Shown here in pieces: positions 30,901-43,648 of a DNA stretch of 64,000 bases (position 1 is its first letter; each line of letters begins with the position of its first letter). The translations under genes and the position numbers were made by a program. The notes under the pieces are model-generated. The model worked only from the letters and a program-made list of their open reading frames with translations, was not told the DNA's origin and searched no databases. Source of the DNA: Anas platyrhynchos. Taxonomy: Eukaryota; Chordata; Aves; Anseriformes; Anatidae. Location: positions 4,435,001 to 4,499,000 of the forward strand of contig NC_092607.1 of the NCBI RefSeq assembly GCF_047663525.1, read 5' to 3'.

Positions 30901-32893
30901 CCAAAAAGCCCTCGGGCTGGGGACCTGCTGGAAGCCCACAGCAGCACGGTGTGTTGGCCTAATTGCACTCAACGAACCCCCTCGTTAGCAGATCCCAGAG
31001 GAGAGGCCAGCTGAATTCACCTCATCACCTGCCCTCGGAGGTGCCAGAAGCGTGGGGGCTGCTCTTGAAAAGCCACTTTTGCCCCCAAACCTCCCAGAAC
31101 ACCACAGGGGTGCCGAGGAACAAGGCAGGCCCCAGCACCCACCCCTCCCCTCACGGCATCCTTTGGGCCCAGCAGGCTCCAGCTGCAGCACCCCCACACT
31201 TTATTAGCCACTGAAAATATTTACTGACTAATTATGCACAGGCAATCTGTCCGCTCGGGCTGTGCCTCTGGCAGGACTAGGCCGGCTGCCAGGAGGGTAC
31301 AAACGAGGCCTGCTAATTACCAGTAATTCCCCTGACCTGGCCCCACTGGCAGCCCAGCTGCAGCAGGGCCTGCACAGGGTGCAGTGGGGGCCTCTCCCAC
31401 CTCCCCCCGATTTCAAAAGGGCATCACACAGGCTTTTCACCCCACCTGTAAGGCAGAGCCACAAAACTAAGGATTTGGTGCAAACCAGGAGTTTTAATGC
31501 GGGAGCAGAGCACAGACGCCTCTCCCCAGTGCCAGCACAGGCAGCTCCCAGCCTCCCCTCCTCTGTGCACCCCAAAATTTGGGGTTCCCTTTGCATGTTG
31601 ATCCAGCAAGGGAGGACATTGTCCCTCTCCAGCTTGGGGAGGGCAGGGGCCAGGCTTCTTGCTGCCTACCACATTTTTCTTCGGCCTCCCAGATTTGCTG
31701 GCTCCAGCAGTTGTCTGCAAGGTGCGACAAGCAGGGGTATCGAACACACTGCCCCAGCAGAGGTAGAGGGGGAGCCCAGGTTTTGTACCCCTTGTGCTTT
31801 CTTCCTCACCTGCACCTCCATTATTTCCCTTAGCCCTGCTCTGCTCATTAGTACCAAAAGGTCACCAGGGGTGCGTTTAACACTACCCTGACCCCAGCCA
31901 GCTTCTTCCAGCCTGTTTTATTCCTGGACATATCCCAGGTGAGGTTATCAGGGTCACTGTTATCGGGGGCCATCAGCACTGTGGCATCTTCCCTCACACC
32001 CAGCTCTGCCTCCCCACAAAACCCAGCTCTCTGCACAAATTTTGGTGGCCCTGAGCAGGGGCCCAGAGCTGAAGGGGGACAGAGGCAGGGCCTCTGAGAC
32101 AGCACACAGGGAGAGAAGCCAGGCTGGGCCAGCAAACGGTTTTGATTCCCGAGGATTTCTCACATCCCTAAAATAGGACGTGTTACCATGCCACCTCTCA
32201 AACAGCTCCCAACGCCCAGCAGCAGCCAAGGACAAATGCTCCCTGAGCACTAACACAGCAGAAGTGCTCGCTGCACCACAAAAAGCCATTTCACAGACTG
32301 ATTTGTATCTTCATGCAGGTTATAAATGATAAATATATATATAAAATATGTAAATGATCATATATATATATATATATATATATAAATGATCAGCCTGATA
32401 GATAGGGTTTGATCTTTTGGGACGAGAGCTGAGAAAAAGCACTGGGAGTCTAATCCAAACCCTATTCCTTCCACGGAGCTTTTGAGCAAGCCCCTAAGTG
32501 CCCACCCAAGGACCTATTCTCATCCTACCTCTGTCACTTCTTTCTCCAGGGCAGAAGTGTGAGCTTTGGCTCTGCGGCTGCGTCTTCACTTTGGCCGATG
32601 TCTTATTAGGAGCTACCCTGCATCGCCTCAAGTTTCTAGGACTCTCTAAGAAATACTGGGAAGACGGCAGCAGACCTAACCTACAGTCCTTCTTCGACAG
32701 GATACAGAAACGCTTTGCCTTCAGGAAAGTCTTGGGAGACATACACACCACGCTGCTCTCAGCAGTGGTACCCAACGCCTTCCGGCTGGTCAAGCGGAAA
32801 CCTCCCTCCTTCTTTGGAGCCTCCTTCCTGATGGGATCGCTGGGGGGAATGGGATATTTTGCTTATTGGTACCTAAAGAAAAAATACATCTAA
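21944..32893 (+). CDS. GDAP1L1: Ganglioside-induced differentiation-associated protein 1-like 1
   Basis: GDAP1L1 is the neuronal paralog of GDAP1, a GST-like mitochondrial fission factor. It is reported to be mainly cytosolic and to move to mitochondria under oxidative stress. Exons are 21944-22123, 24406-24598, 27275-27448, 29609-29706, 29798-29912 and 32550-32893. They sum to 1104 bases, or 367 codons, exactly the human length. The protein starts MATPNNVTPTNCSWWPISAL. A thioredoxin-like GST-N domain (about residues 47-128) includes VRLVIAEKGLPCEERDV and NLGEEVPVIIH. A helical GST-C-like domain follows, with the family-specific insert. The C-terminal hydrophobic tail anchor (about 341-367) contains SFLMGSLGGMGYFAYWYLKK. 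All splice sites are GT-AG. The start follows the family N-terminus and sits in a GC-rich flank. The exon 2/3 junction region (DNVPQLIPEPG) is the least conserved part relative to human. Confidence 0.96.
22124..24405 (+). other. GDAP1L1: GDAP1L1 intron 1
   Basis: A 2.3 kb GC-rich intron. Its many open frames on both strands reflect base composition. No repeat or gene was recognised. Confidence 0.75.
24599..27274 (+). other. GDAP1L1: GDAP1L1 intron 2
   Basis: A 2.7 kb intron without recognisable elements. The last 300 bases are open in the frame of exon 3, so the exon sits inside a longer open frame (26971-27894). This is probably incidental. Confidence 0.75.
27449..29608 (+). other. GDAP1L1: GDAP1L1 intron 3
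   Basis: A 2.2 kb intron of unique GC-rich sequence. Nothing further was recognised. Confidence 0.75.
29913..32549 (+). other. GDAP1L1: GDAP1L1 intron 5
   Basis: A 2.6 kb intron. The only feature seen is an AT microsatellite near its 3' end. The preceding intron 4 is only 91 bases. Confidence 0.75.
32361..32383. repeat. (TA)n microsatellite
   Basis: An uninterrupted TA run of about 11 units is flanked on both sides by AAATGATCA/AAATGATAA motifs, so a TAAATGAT unit appears three times around it. It is likely to be polymorphic. Confidence 0.9.
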
Positions 32894-33868
32894 TGCTGGC
32901 TGCTTGGTGTTTAGTTTGGTGTCTCTGTGCTGTGTGAAATTATGATGAAGCCTCAGTAACTGTAATGAAATTTGAAGCAAGGTATGACTAATTATATTGT
33001 TTAATGTAACATTCCATAGTCTAGAAGTAGAAAAGTATACTGCAAGGAAATAAGACAACAACAACAAAAGCATCAACTTGTAAATGCCTTTTTTAGGGTT
33101 AAGTATTCAATGCCAGCGAGAGGCTCAGGGGGTCACTGGCTCCCCATGCCCACTGGGAAGTGCCACCGGTGCAGGCCAGCTCCACTGGGAGAGACGGGAA
33201 CACCACAGGACTCGGACAATCGGTCCTCGACGTCTGTTTCCGAAGTGTTCACCAGCCACATCTCACAAGTGTAACTAGTGGGGACTTTCTTCTTCTAGAA
33301 GCCATTCTGTCATGCTCGGAGGCTTTCCTGGGGGCAGGGTGCAGTAGCTGGTCACGGTCAAGGTGGATTTACATTCTTCAATTTCCCATTTTTTTAAATT
33401 TTCGTTAAAAAGAATATTTTTATTAAGCTACCCTTAGCATCTATCCACTTTCTACGTCTGGTTTTGGTGGGCTTTTTTTTAGAAAAGAATTTCACGTCTG
33501 TCTTTAACTGTCACGCTTTCCTCCTGAGATAAATTGTTTTGACTTCCACCCTGAATTTTGGCACACAAAGGGAATTATTGTTTTAGCCTTTTGGCTTGGT
33601 CTTGAGTTTTCTTTCATGGATTTGCATCTCTCACCGCCTGAGCATACCTGGACTCTGAAAAAGTACAACCGTTTTCCGAACTTTCAGGACTTTTCTGAAG
33701 ACACTTTGGCCTTCTCTTCCATTGGGGGCTCTTTTCTGTCATTTCCTCGCTGTGTGTTTTCTTAGAGACACTTTGCACAGAATCACGTTTATGACTTTCT
33801 TGTGCCTTTTGCATGTTGGAAAGAATAACGGGCCTCACTGCTACTCGTGCTTTGAAACTGAGATCCTC

Positions 33869-33874
33869 AATAAA
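33869..33874 (+). terminator. GDAP1L1: Candidate poly(A) signal of GDAP1L1
   Basis: AATAAA lies about 1 kb beyond the stop codon. Further AATAAA motifs near 34988-35000 are alternatives. Without transcript data I cannot say which is used. Confidence 0.4.
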
Positions 33875-33879
33875 CCATA

Positions 33880-36800
33880 TGGGAGGAGTAGCTGCTTCCC
33901 ATTCCTAAATGTGTTCAACAAACTCCTAGTCTAATTTCAAAGCATGCCCACGTGCAGAGGCATGTGCAGGTGGTTTGTGCTTTTTCTTTAGAGCTGTACT
34001 GGTATAAAACTCGCATGGAAACAATGCATATTCCTCTTCCAAAGCGCACATTTCTGCAGGCATTCAGCCCGCTAGGACCTCCTGTGGCTGGTTCGCAGAG
34101 CGCTCTGGTGATCCCTGCCGAGCCACACTGCCTCTCTCGGCTTGGGAACGTATGCCAACTGTGGCTGAAGCAATATAAGTTTCATTGCCTCCAACTCAAA
34201 AATGATCTTTATGGCTTGGAAAGCTGCAGGATTTCCCAGGAGCTTTGGTTCTCAGTACAACCTGGCAGCCATGGAATTGTGAATACTGAGCAGGAGTTAC
34301 AAGGGTTGAGCACACAGGGATTAGACAAATGCAAAATGCACAAATGTATGCAGTGTTTGCAATGAGTATGGGCTGGTGGCGTACCTCTGGAATACAACCT
34401 GTGCAGCTGCTATAGCAGTTACCCCCGTTACCTCCCAGTGTCGTGCTTTTGGTGTGTGAGAACCCAAATTCACCACCTGTGCATGCACAGCAGGCACCTG
34501 CAGCTCAGGCTGCTGAGTGGAACATCAGATGTCCTCCCAAATACGGTTACCTATTTGCTTCATGGCATCAGTGACTTCAGGAGAAACAGTTGTTCTGCTT
34601 CTCTTTGAAGAAGGAAGCAAGGGGGTCCCCTGAGGTCATCCCTTCTGTTGAATCTGAAAGGTGTAAGTACATGATGATCCCTAGTTCATCATGTCTGTGA
34701 CACTAAATTCCCCCAAAGTTGTTTTTACCAGGATTTCATCCTTCTACTTTTGTTGGTTGTTCTACAAAGGCATTCTCTGGTGCTCTGTAAGAGCCAATGA
34801 AATATACCCACCAGACATAGAAAGGAATAGTAATGGGGGAACAAGGCCATGAAACCCAGAGAGAACAGGAGCAAATACTCTCACAGTTCCCAGGATTTCA
34901 GCCTGAGAACGAAGCAGAAGAAAGCTTCTTAGCAAGACTGCTGTTTGTTATTTTGCTGCCCCCCGCCCTTTTTTTTTTTTTTAAGGAAATAAAGAATAAA
35001 TTTAGAATCACAAATCAGAACTCTAACCACTGGGGAAAGCAGGTGCTTGTTTTGTTTTGGAGCACGTTGTTATGATCCAGCTATTGTAAGGAATGTCAGG
35101 GAGAGCCAACAGCCAGAACAAGGCACAGGTCAGCTCGGACCAAACTGACAGCTGTCTGTTTTGTTGTCTCATGTTCTGCTGGAAAGCCACAGATGCTGTA
35201 GTGACGAGTGTTGTATAGGGTAGCAGGTGGGCTAGTACTGCTTACTGACAAACCTTTGTTTTGATCCAAATAAAAATAAAAATCGGTGAAGACAGTGCCA
35301 CTCCCTGTCACTGAGCCTTGTTTCCTGACCTTGGTAATGAAAAATAACAGGAGTTTGCTCCAGGGAAAAGCAATCTCCAAGAGTGATAAGAGACAATTAC
35401 TGTGACAGGCAGGGGCTGGATGGATGTTGAAGTGAACCACGAGATGAATGTCACCACCCCAATTGATCCAGATTAGAGACTTACTATGAAGCAGCCCTGT
35501 TGTGATTACAGGCTATCATACTAAAAAGTTGCTTTCGCTCCAGTTGTCCTAAGCCTCATCGGTTTTTCCTTCTCTAGTTCCATTTAAAAACAGGGAGCCC
35601 CATCCTACAGCACCGTAAGCCAGGCTCTGGCCTGATGTTCCCTGCCCAAGGTGCCTTCTGTACACACAAATGTGAAAACGAGAGCAACCATCTGTTTTCT
35701 CGCTCCAGGACTTTGTGCTTTGCTCTCAGCAAGGTGTGGGGTAAGAGCAGCTCCCAGGGGTAAGGCTGGAAGGTGAGGCACTCAGAGATGCTGTTTGGAA
35801 CAAATGCCTGCCCTGGGATACCTCACAGTTTGCTGCTGACCGATTCTGTAGCAAGCTGCTAGCCCTGAAGTACTGCCTCAGCTGCACAAGACCAAGAGAG
35901 GGAATGGTTTCTGCTGTATCATCCTGCACCACACGCTCCTGAGTACCTGACCCAGCCCCGTTTAGGGTCCTTCTTCCCTCCCACTTGCCAAGTCCCAGTC
36001 CAGCGCTGAGGGACAGATTCACCTTACACGCACTTATTTATCCAAGCAAATTTTTAGGCTTCAAAATCCCTGCTTTTCAGGAGCAGCCATGCCTTTAGAC
36101 ACCTAAAGACCTTAAAAATCTTTATGCATGCTGAAATGCCGAGGTGTTATTGAAAGAGGGGAGATCAGTGGCTACTTGTCAAGTCCAAGTCCTTCTGAAC
36201 ACCTCTGAGATGGAGCCTCATGACACTGAGCGAGCTGTGGGTACCGCACAACCTCCTCCTCCCTCCCAAGCCTCCTGTTCAAGAGGCTCCCAGGGATCAG
36301 ATTCATAACCCTACAGTTTCTGAGATCTTTTTACTCCTATGGGTTTTGCTCAAAAGGCTCAAATATGAAAACCAAAATGTATGAGTCAGTCTCGTGGCTG
36401 CAGCTTGTAGCCTTCTCTTCATGTTGAGGCATGGGGAAAATCTCTCTGTGCAAAATAAAGGACTTGGAAACAAAGCTTGGCGGAGGACATAGGACAGAGC
36501 CTAAGCCTGTCTGTCACAGCTTGCCAAAGAAATCAAGATCAAGGGCTAAAACTACCTAATGACAGTCTTGTGGCCCTGAGAGATTAATTGCTGAGTCTTG
36601 CTGTGCTTCTGGATGGAAAAATATCCTTACCACCCAACTGCAGTTCCAGTGACCTCACTAATGAGGAGAGGGGGATGGTGTAAGAGGTGCTCTTTCAAGA
36701 AAGGGGAAACTTCATTTCTGCTGTGCAAATAAATGAGGGACTTCCCCACCTGAGGATGGCAAACAGAAAACATTAGAGCTGGTGACGGTCCTGTGTTTTG

Positions 36801-39800
36801 TGACATTCACATCAAGATCAAAGCCAAACCCACCCAAGCTGGTTCTGCAATATTCCTGTCCATCCCCCTAAAGGATTTCCTAAAGCATGGCCTCACTGTT
36901 CACAGGAAAGGTTTTGTCTCAGACCCCTAATACTGAATCTAAGGTTTTAAGCAGGAGCAAAAACCCCAGGAACTTTTATTCTCAGATAAAGCACATCCAT
37001 GACAACCAAGTTTCCTTTCCTCCCCGTCACACTGACTTCCTAACATGCCCAGGTGACACGTCCTATCATTACCTTTTATTTTCCATTTTACACGCTTTCC
37101 CCTGCAAGATTCAACGGAGAGGAAACAGCCTGCTGTCAATGCCTCAGCAAAACAAAGAGCTGTATGCGGGCCCTAAATACCTGAGGGGAACAATCTCTGT
37201 GTCAGCACACAGATGCCTGTCACCGCAGGCAGCAGCAGGAGCGGAGGCCGCAGGCTGCAGAGAGCCGCGTGCTGCAGGCCACGGCCGTACGTGCAGAGGG
37301 CAGCTGCCACTGCCAAAGCAGATTATTTCTATTTCCACACAGCTTCAACACCAAACCGTATCGATGAGCAAATCGCCAACCTCCACCCACTCCCTGGGAG
37401 CTCACACTGCTTTTTTCTGCCTTGTCCTTCTCTGCACAGCAATCCGCTTTCTGCTCCGCTTTTCTTTGCCCCTCTCCACCATCCTACCCCTTTTATCTTT
37501 TCTGGATTTTCCTGATTTCACTCCTATCTGCAGCATAGGGATACACGAGTATTTTCACGGGGACATCTCCATTACCAGGAGCCCATGGGCTGTGGAACTG
37601 CATCAGTAGACAAAGCACGTCCCATTTCCACCTTCTGAGGAAGAGCAGAAAAAAAAAAAAAGAAAAAAAGATGATAAAATCTTGTTAAAGGGCTCTCACC
37701 TAACAGCACAGAGCAACTGACAACCTAGAAAGCTTGCCTTCAAAAATAACACCGTCCATCCCCCTGCTTTCGCTGTCTCAACCCTTTCCCAACAGTACCT
37801 CATCTCTCTTGTGACCCAAATCCCTTTTAGCTGCAGTGGAGTTAGCCAAATAAAGCTACTTTGCAACCAGCACTGCGTGTAACTGGGTTTGAGGGCGTGT
37901 TTGAATGTTGCAGGCACTTCTTGGCACAGAACCACTTTCTATAGTTGAGAGCTGTTTCACCCGTACTTACATCACGAGGTAATGTCACCCCACTGCGAGT
38001 CTCCTAGAACACTCTTCTATTTTTGTTGACCAAATGCAATTTCTTTCCATCCCATGTTCTCTGAGCCAAGCATTAGAGAAGAGCAACAGAAAGGATTCTT
38101 GGCCACAAACAAACAACAAAAAAACAACACCACAAAACTGAACTAAGAAGAAACTCTCCCACCAAACAAACAAAAAAACCCCACCTGGCATCACTTCACC
38201 TCCCTCTCAACTTCCGAATCATGACAATGAATGGGAAAAAAATACATTCTTAAATTCAATCCTCTGCCACTTCCATTCTCCTAAAGACTGAAATGGTAAC
38301 GCCAGGCTACAGCACAGCTGGAGCCATGGTGCACGGCGCTGGGCCAAGCTGTGACCTAGAATGACACTGAGTGTATCAAGTAGATTTTAAATCATGCCTT
38401 GTTTCCATCACCTGCCAAGTACTCAGTGCAGACCGAATGCCATTCAAAACCAGTCCAATCCTGCTGGCTTTGGGTACAGTTCACATATGTGGATATAAGC
38501 CTAACAGGCTTTGTGGGCATAGCATCACATTCTCAATTAGCTTTCCATGGATTTCTCTGTCACAATCACCTATTTTGAGCCACAACCTACTTAGCTGAAT
38601 CTTCCCCAGCACTGAGTCACGATCCGTTACGCCTGGCACTGATGCAGTCACGCCATGAGCGACCTCTGAGTGCTGCAGCTCTCCCCGGCCCCATCGCTCT
38701 GCAGAACATCGCAGGAGTCAGGAAGAGGTTTCAGAAGAGAGCTGCTGTTACATCAAGGATACGCCTATTTGCTGCTTGGACATCAACGTTCTCCATGGAT
38801 TAAATGTTATTAAATTGCACAATGGAGGGAATGCATGATCTAAAACTGCAAAACGAATCTAGACTGGACATGGAAAAAGGCTTCAGAGATGAGACAGAAA
38901 AAAATAATCATTTATATTTACTTTTATTCCAAGCTTTTCTTTATTCAGCCTTATACCACTAGGGAGGCATGCAGTACAACTGCAGATCTCCTGCCAGGGG
39001 GTACATCTTCAGGAGAAGCCTGACCAAGAAAGGGCATTTTGATGAGTACTCCTTTCCCTCGATGTTCAACTCTCCTGAAAAGCTAGTAAAGCTCTTCATG
39101 CCGCTTATTTTCTGTGCCACATTACAGTTCCAAAGCTTTACAGAAAACATTGCTCAGATTGTTACAAAGCACGTGGCATTGCTTGTGGTTCATGACAGCC
39201 GGAGGGCAGATTTAAAAAAAAAAACTTTCAGACTAAATGTTGCCTGAAATTTCAGGGATTGCTCTCCATCCTGACAGTCATTTGCATTTCTCATTTCCCA
39301 ACTAGCCACCTCTACATTGTCGTTGTATACTTAAGGCACTGAGGTCCCCATCTCACGTTCAAATGAATTAGTAATTTTCTGCTAAATACCCAGGTAAAAC
39401 TACCCTGCAGAAAACGCAGTGCTTGTCCCTAAGAAAAAAGAAAAAGCTAACTACTAATGCATTGAGTGGTGCTCTCAAGTGACCTTCTTTCCTTCCAGGA
39501 GTTCAGGCACATCAGACTTACTCCTGCTTCAATAAATTCAGCGTGCGTTTTCCAGGTAAAAAATTACAGTGACTGTCCAACTCCTTTTAACAATGGTTAA
39601 TTATGAGTTCAGAGCCACAACAGCCTTTATTGCTAGTACTAATTACCTTTGTCTTAAGCTTTGACAAAATACTTAAAAGAGGGGAAGACAACATAAAGGG
39701 AGAAAGCAAGCATTTAGCAGAGGTAAGGAGCGCTTATTACTAATCTGCACCCCAGGAGCTGAGATGAAACTATGAAAAGAAATAATCCTAGGAAACAGGT

Positions 39801-42570
39801 TTGAATGAGCAGAGATAAACATGGGCTGATCAAAAGCAAAGAGCTGGAAAAGGCTGATTGCAGAGAAGCTGCAGGGATGGGCTTTAAGCTACAGTGAAAA
39901 AATGGGTATTATTTTACTAAGAAAAGCAGCTGCATATTTGTGTTCAGAACTAAAGGCTGATTTTCCAAGGCATTTAATATATCACAGCAGCCCCTACAGT
40001 TTTTCAGTTAAAAGTGCACCACCACACATAACTGGGCCTTGCTCACGTTGTCACAAATTACCTTGCATCAAAACAGAAAACGGGATTCGATTCTTGTGGC
40101 TGCTCCATGACCCAAGCTTCAGCCCATGCACACAAAAAAATGGGGACACCAGGAATTTAGCACCAGTGAAGTGTTTTGGACTAGATGATCTTCAGAGGTC
40201 CCTTTCAACCTCAGCCATTCTGTGATTTACAGAACAAGTCTGCTGTGAACAGACACTGAGGAAGAATCAAAACCCCCAGTTTCAGGTATGCTTGAAGCCT
40301 GAACTGTTCGAATGGATTTTACAAGACTCAAGCCTTCCTGTTTGCCTGATCTTGCCTCCCGTGATGCGAACAGCTGAACGAGTCCCAGGTAAGTGAAGAG
40401 TGAAATGAATCCTAATCCATTTAAACTTCCCCCTGTGTTCTAGTTGAGACTTTAGTGGCTCCATCAGAGGAGAACCTCTAAGACACCAAGACCAAGATCA
40501 TCAACTGCATCACTCAGGCTAAATGCTACTTTTGTGAAAGCAGAGATAAAGAGCCTGCAAAACAAGCTAGACTTAATCGCATGCAATGAAAAATTAGCAA
40601 ACTTATGTTAAAACAAGTAATAAGCCAGTAAGATGCTGCAGAGAAAAATTCTCTATGTAATTCTACAAACATGGAAATACAATTCTGTGGAAGTAGAGAA
40701 ATGCTGTGCTGAACTAACTTTAATGCAAAAAATAAATAAATAAAAAACAACCAACCAAAACCAACCAAACCAAAACTCAATTGTTTCTCAATATTATAGT
40801 TCTCTGTTGGAATCCACTACAGAATGTGAACATTTACCTTTAGATGATGTTGTTTTATTCCAAAATTTTAAAACAAATTAAGAGTAACTGTTGATAATTG
40901 AAAGAAAGGATCTGGCAGTTTGGTAGAAGCCCTCAACTCCAGTTATTCATAGCCTTGTTTCTTCTTTGGCTGAAAATTTCTAATAGAGCCCACATTGTTA
41001 TTTTAATGATAAAAGTGTGGGGAGAAGAAAGTCAGGTAAAGGTGACAGCACATATGCAAACAGAAAATATGCACCTTTGATTTCCAGTTAACAGAAATAA
41101 AGTCAAAAGGCACAAAAAGGTGGCCTGGTGCATGAGGAAACCTAAGGTAACAGTCAGCACGTGGTCTCTGGGCACTGAGAAAGACACGCAGGCCATGATT
41201 TTCAAACTCCTAAGGAGTATTACAGTGCATGGGAACTTTTCCATAGATTTCAGCGGATTAGGCTTTCATTTTGCTATGATGAGCAACTGTTGGTGTCTAA
41301 ATAATCAGCTGCATGGCGTAACAGGCACACATTAGGAATCTTGCATTTAGCAGGTTTTGTTTTTGTTTTTTTAAACCTTGTACATTTGAGAGCTTGTGCC
41401 ATATTAACCTCATTCAAATACTGTGTGCTCAGACTGTGATTTGATAATCCTGCATCTCAACAGCCACAAAAAAAGCAAACAAACAAAAAAACAACCACAA
41501 CTGGAAGGCTGGATTGTTCAGGGAAATGAAGAGCAGCAGCAGTATCTTCACAGACCCCAGAAACATCCTCAAAGACACCAACACTGATAAGGTTTAAGTA
41601 TTTTTCTTTCATTGTTTAAATTTTGAGAGCAGCCATATCCCACATTATTTTATAATAAACAGTTTGTATGACACTGGTCTGAAGTGCACAGAAACATCCA
41701 CATAGTGATCTGATCACACAAAACATTGGTGGCACTGAAGATAATTTCAGCAAGCCCTGTTAGTTTAAATAAATAGCATTTCCTATTATTAGGCCTTGTC
41801 TATGTAGCAAAGTTACACAAAGATAACCTAAAATAGAAACTTAAATGTAGTGAAATTAATCAGAAGACCTGGGTATATAATCCTTTTTCATGATCAAAGT
41901 TACTTGCAGACTAGCTTAACTCAATTGGGAGCAGGCTTATATTACATCAAAAGAATGTCTGCAAATGAATCTACATTGTTAATTAAACCCAATATGAGTT
42001 AGTCAGTACAAATTTCCCAAAGAGTCAGTTTAACTGCAGTTTAATGCCAAAAACAAAAGGGCACACTTGACAGAAAATACATAATCTCCTGAAAGAGCTT
42101 CTTTCTGAAAGGTGATTTGCACTTTCTGAGGATGTGCAACTCCCACTTGCCACTGAATTCAAGGGAATTCAGTTTTCCTCAGAGGCAGGCCCAATAGTGG
42201 AATTAATATCATTGTATTTACTGCAAATACTTCCACTCACTTGCTGGAAAAGAGATGTTGAGATGGCAAAATAATGTGCCGAGATTAGACTATGGTACAT
42301 CATAATCTATATTCAGCAAAATAATCAAACATTGCAGACAGATCATGTCCACTATCGGATCAACAGACGCTTCTACAGCCTTGCCTACAGACCTTCTGGA
42401 CTGTCTCGCTCATCTTTACAACCGTCAGACCAGTTTTGTGCAACTGCGACATGAATAAGCCTTTATGAAATAATAAAAAGCTTTTCCAGATAAAAACTAT
42501 GCTAAATGTTTGCTTGATATGATGAGTAAACCCATCCCATATCATACCTATTCATTACACAACAGTAGTG
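33880..42570. other. Intergenic, GDAP1L1 to FITM2
   Basis: A long AT-rich stretch between two convergent genes. Apart from one CR1 tail and short A/T runs I recognise no coding sequence, RNA gene or mobile element. The open frames are short and without domains. Confidence 0.6.
40165..40231 (+). mobile_element. CR1 LINE 3' tail
   Basis: A short fragment contains TTTGGACTAGATGATCTTC, then AGAGGTCCCTTTCAACCTCA and ATTCTGTGATT. It is the classic CR1 3' untranslated end in plus orientation. Confidence 0.85.
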
Positions 42571-42828
42571 TTTTATTCAGTAGTGGCTTCCCAACCACAA
42601 CAGAAGTGGCCACAACTTCAGGTGCAATCAAAATTAAGCAGCTTATTGATACGCCTGGATAAGCAAGAATAAATATTGCTTCAAGCACACTGTTTTGCAG
42701 CTCTTAGGATAAATGATATGTTTCATTCGTTTCCAAGCATAATATTCAGAAAATGGCAGCTTAAGCCAACATGTTTGTAACACCAGAATTTCATTGTTCT
42801 TCTGGGAGAAACATACTAGAAAATACTC

Positions 42829-42834
42829 TTTATT
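42829..42834 (-). terminator. FITM2: Candidate poly(A) signal of FITM2
   Basis: AATAAA on the minus strand lies about 815 bases after the FITM2 stop. Another at about 42572-42577 is an alternative. Choice between them needs transcript ends. Confidence 0.4.
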
Positions 42835-43648
42835 GTAAGGTGCTCAATTTGCAAAATTAAAAAAATAAAAATAATCCCTCCAAGTCTCGTATTTGACTTG
42901 CTTTCTGTCCAGAATAAAATGACAAAACTTGACTACAGATACTTCATGTAAGGAGAAAGTGAAGACTTGTTATTCAAGAGTTTCCTTTCCAAAGGCAGGC
43001 ATGAATTTGAAGTCACAATCTGCTTGAGACATTACATGTCAGGTTCACTCTTTTTCTTGTAGATTGTGCATCCTCTTAACAACAATTTGTGGCAAGTTGG
43101 TTTGATAACATAAGATGTTCTAGTTTCACAACTGAGCTCTATGCTGCTTTAACAAGTGAAGATTTTCGGCCAAGCCTATCGCAACAATTAGCAGCACTAT
43201 CATTACAAGAGATTTCCCTTAAGGCAATACAAGTAGAGCATTAAAAAGAATATGAGGTTTGGATCATCCCTGGAGTTTTTGACAAAAACAAACCAAGAGA
43301 GAAGAAAAAGAATTGACTTAAGATCAGTTAAGCTCCTAACGAGCAAAGGCCTCTGTCAGTCTTAGAGGATCTGTTCCTCAATTTATCAGTAAGAGAAACA
43401 AATCCAACTTCTTACTCCTTTGCTGAGAATGCCAGCCAGAAACTCCTAAACAAGAGCTGACCTTTTCCAATACCATTTTTTTTTTCTCATGAGGACAAAG
43501 CTCATTACCACCTGCCAGCCATCAGCTAGTAAAGATTGTTCTCTGCCCCAACCCATCATCTTGTTCCTTACAGTGGAAATACTGTAACCATTCCTATATT
43601 CAACTACCCCAGTACTGAAAGCAAAATTCAAAGTGTTTAAAACTTCTT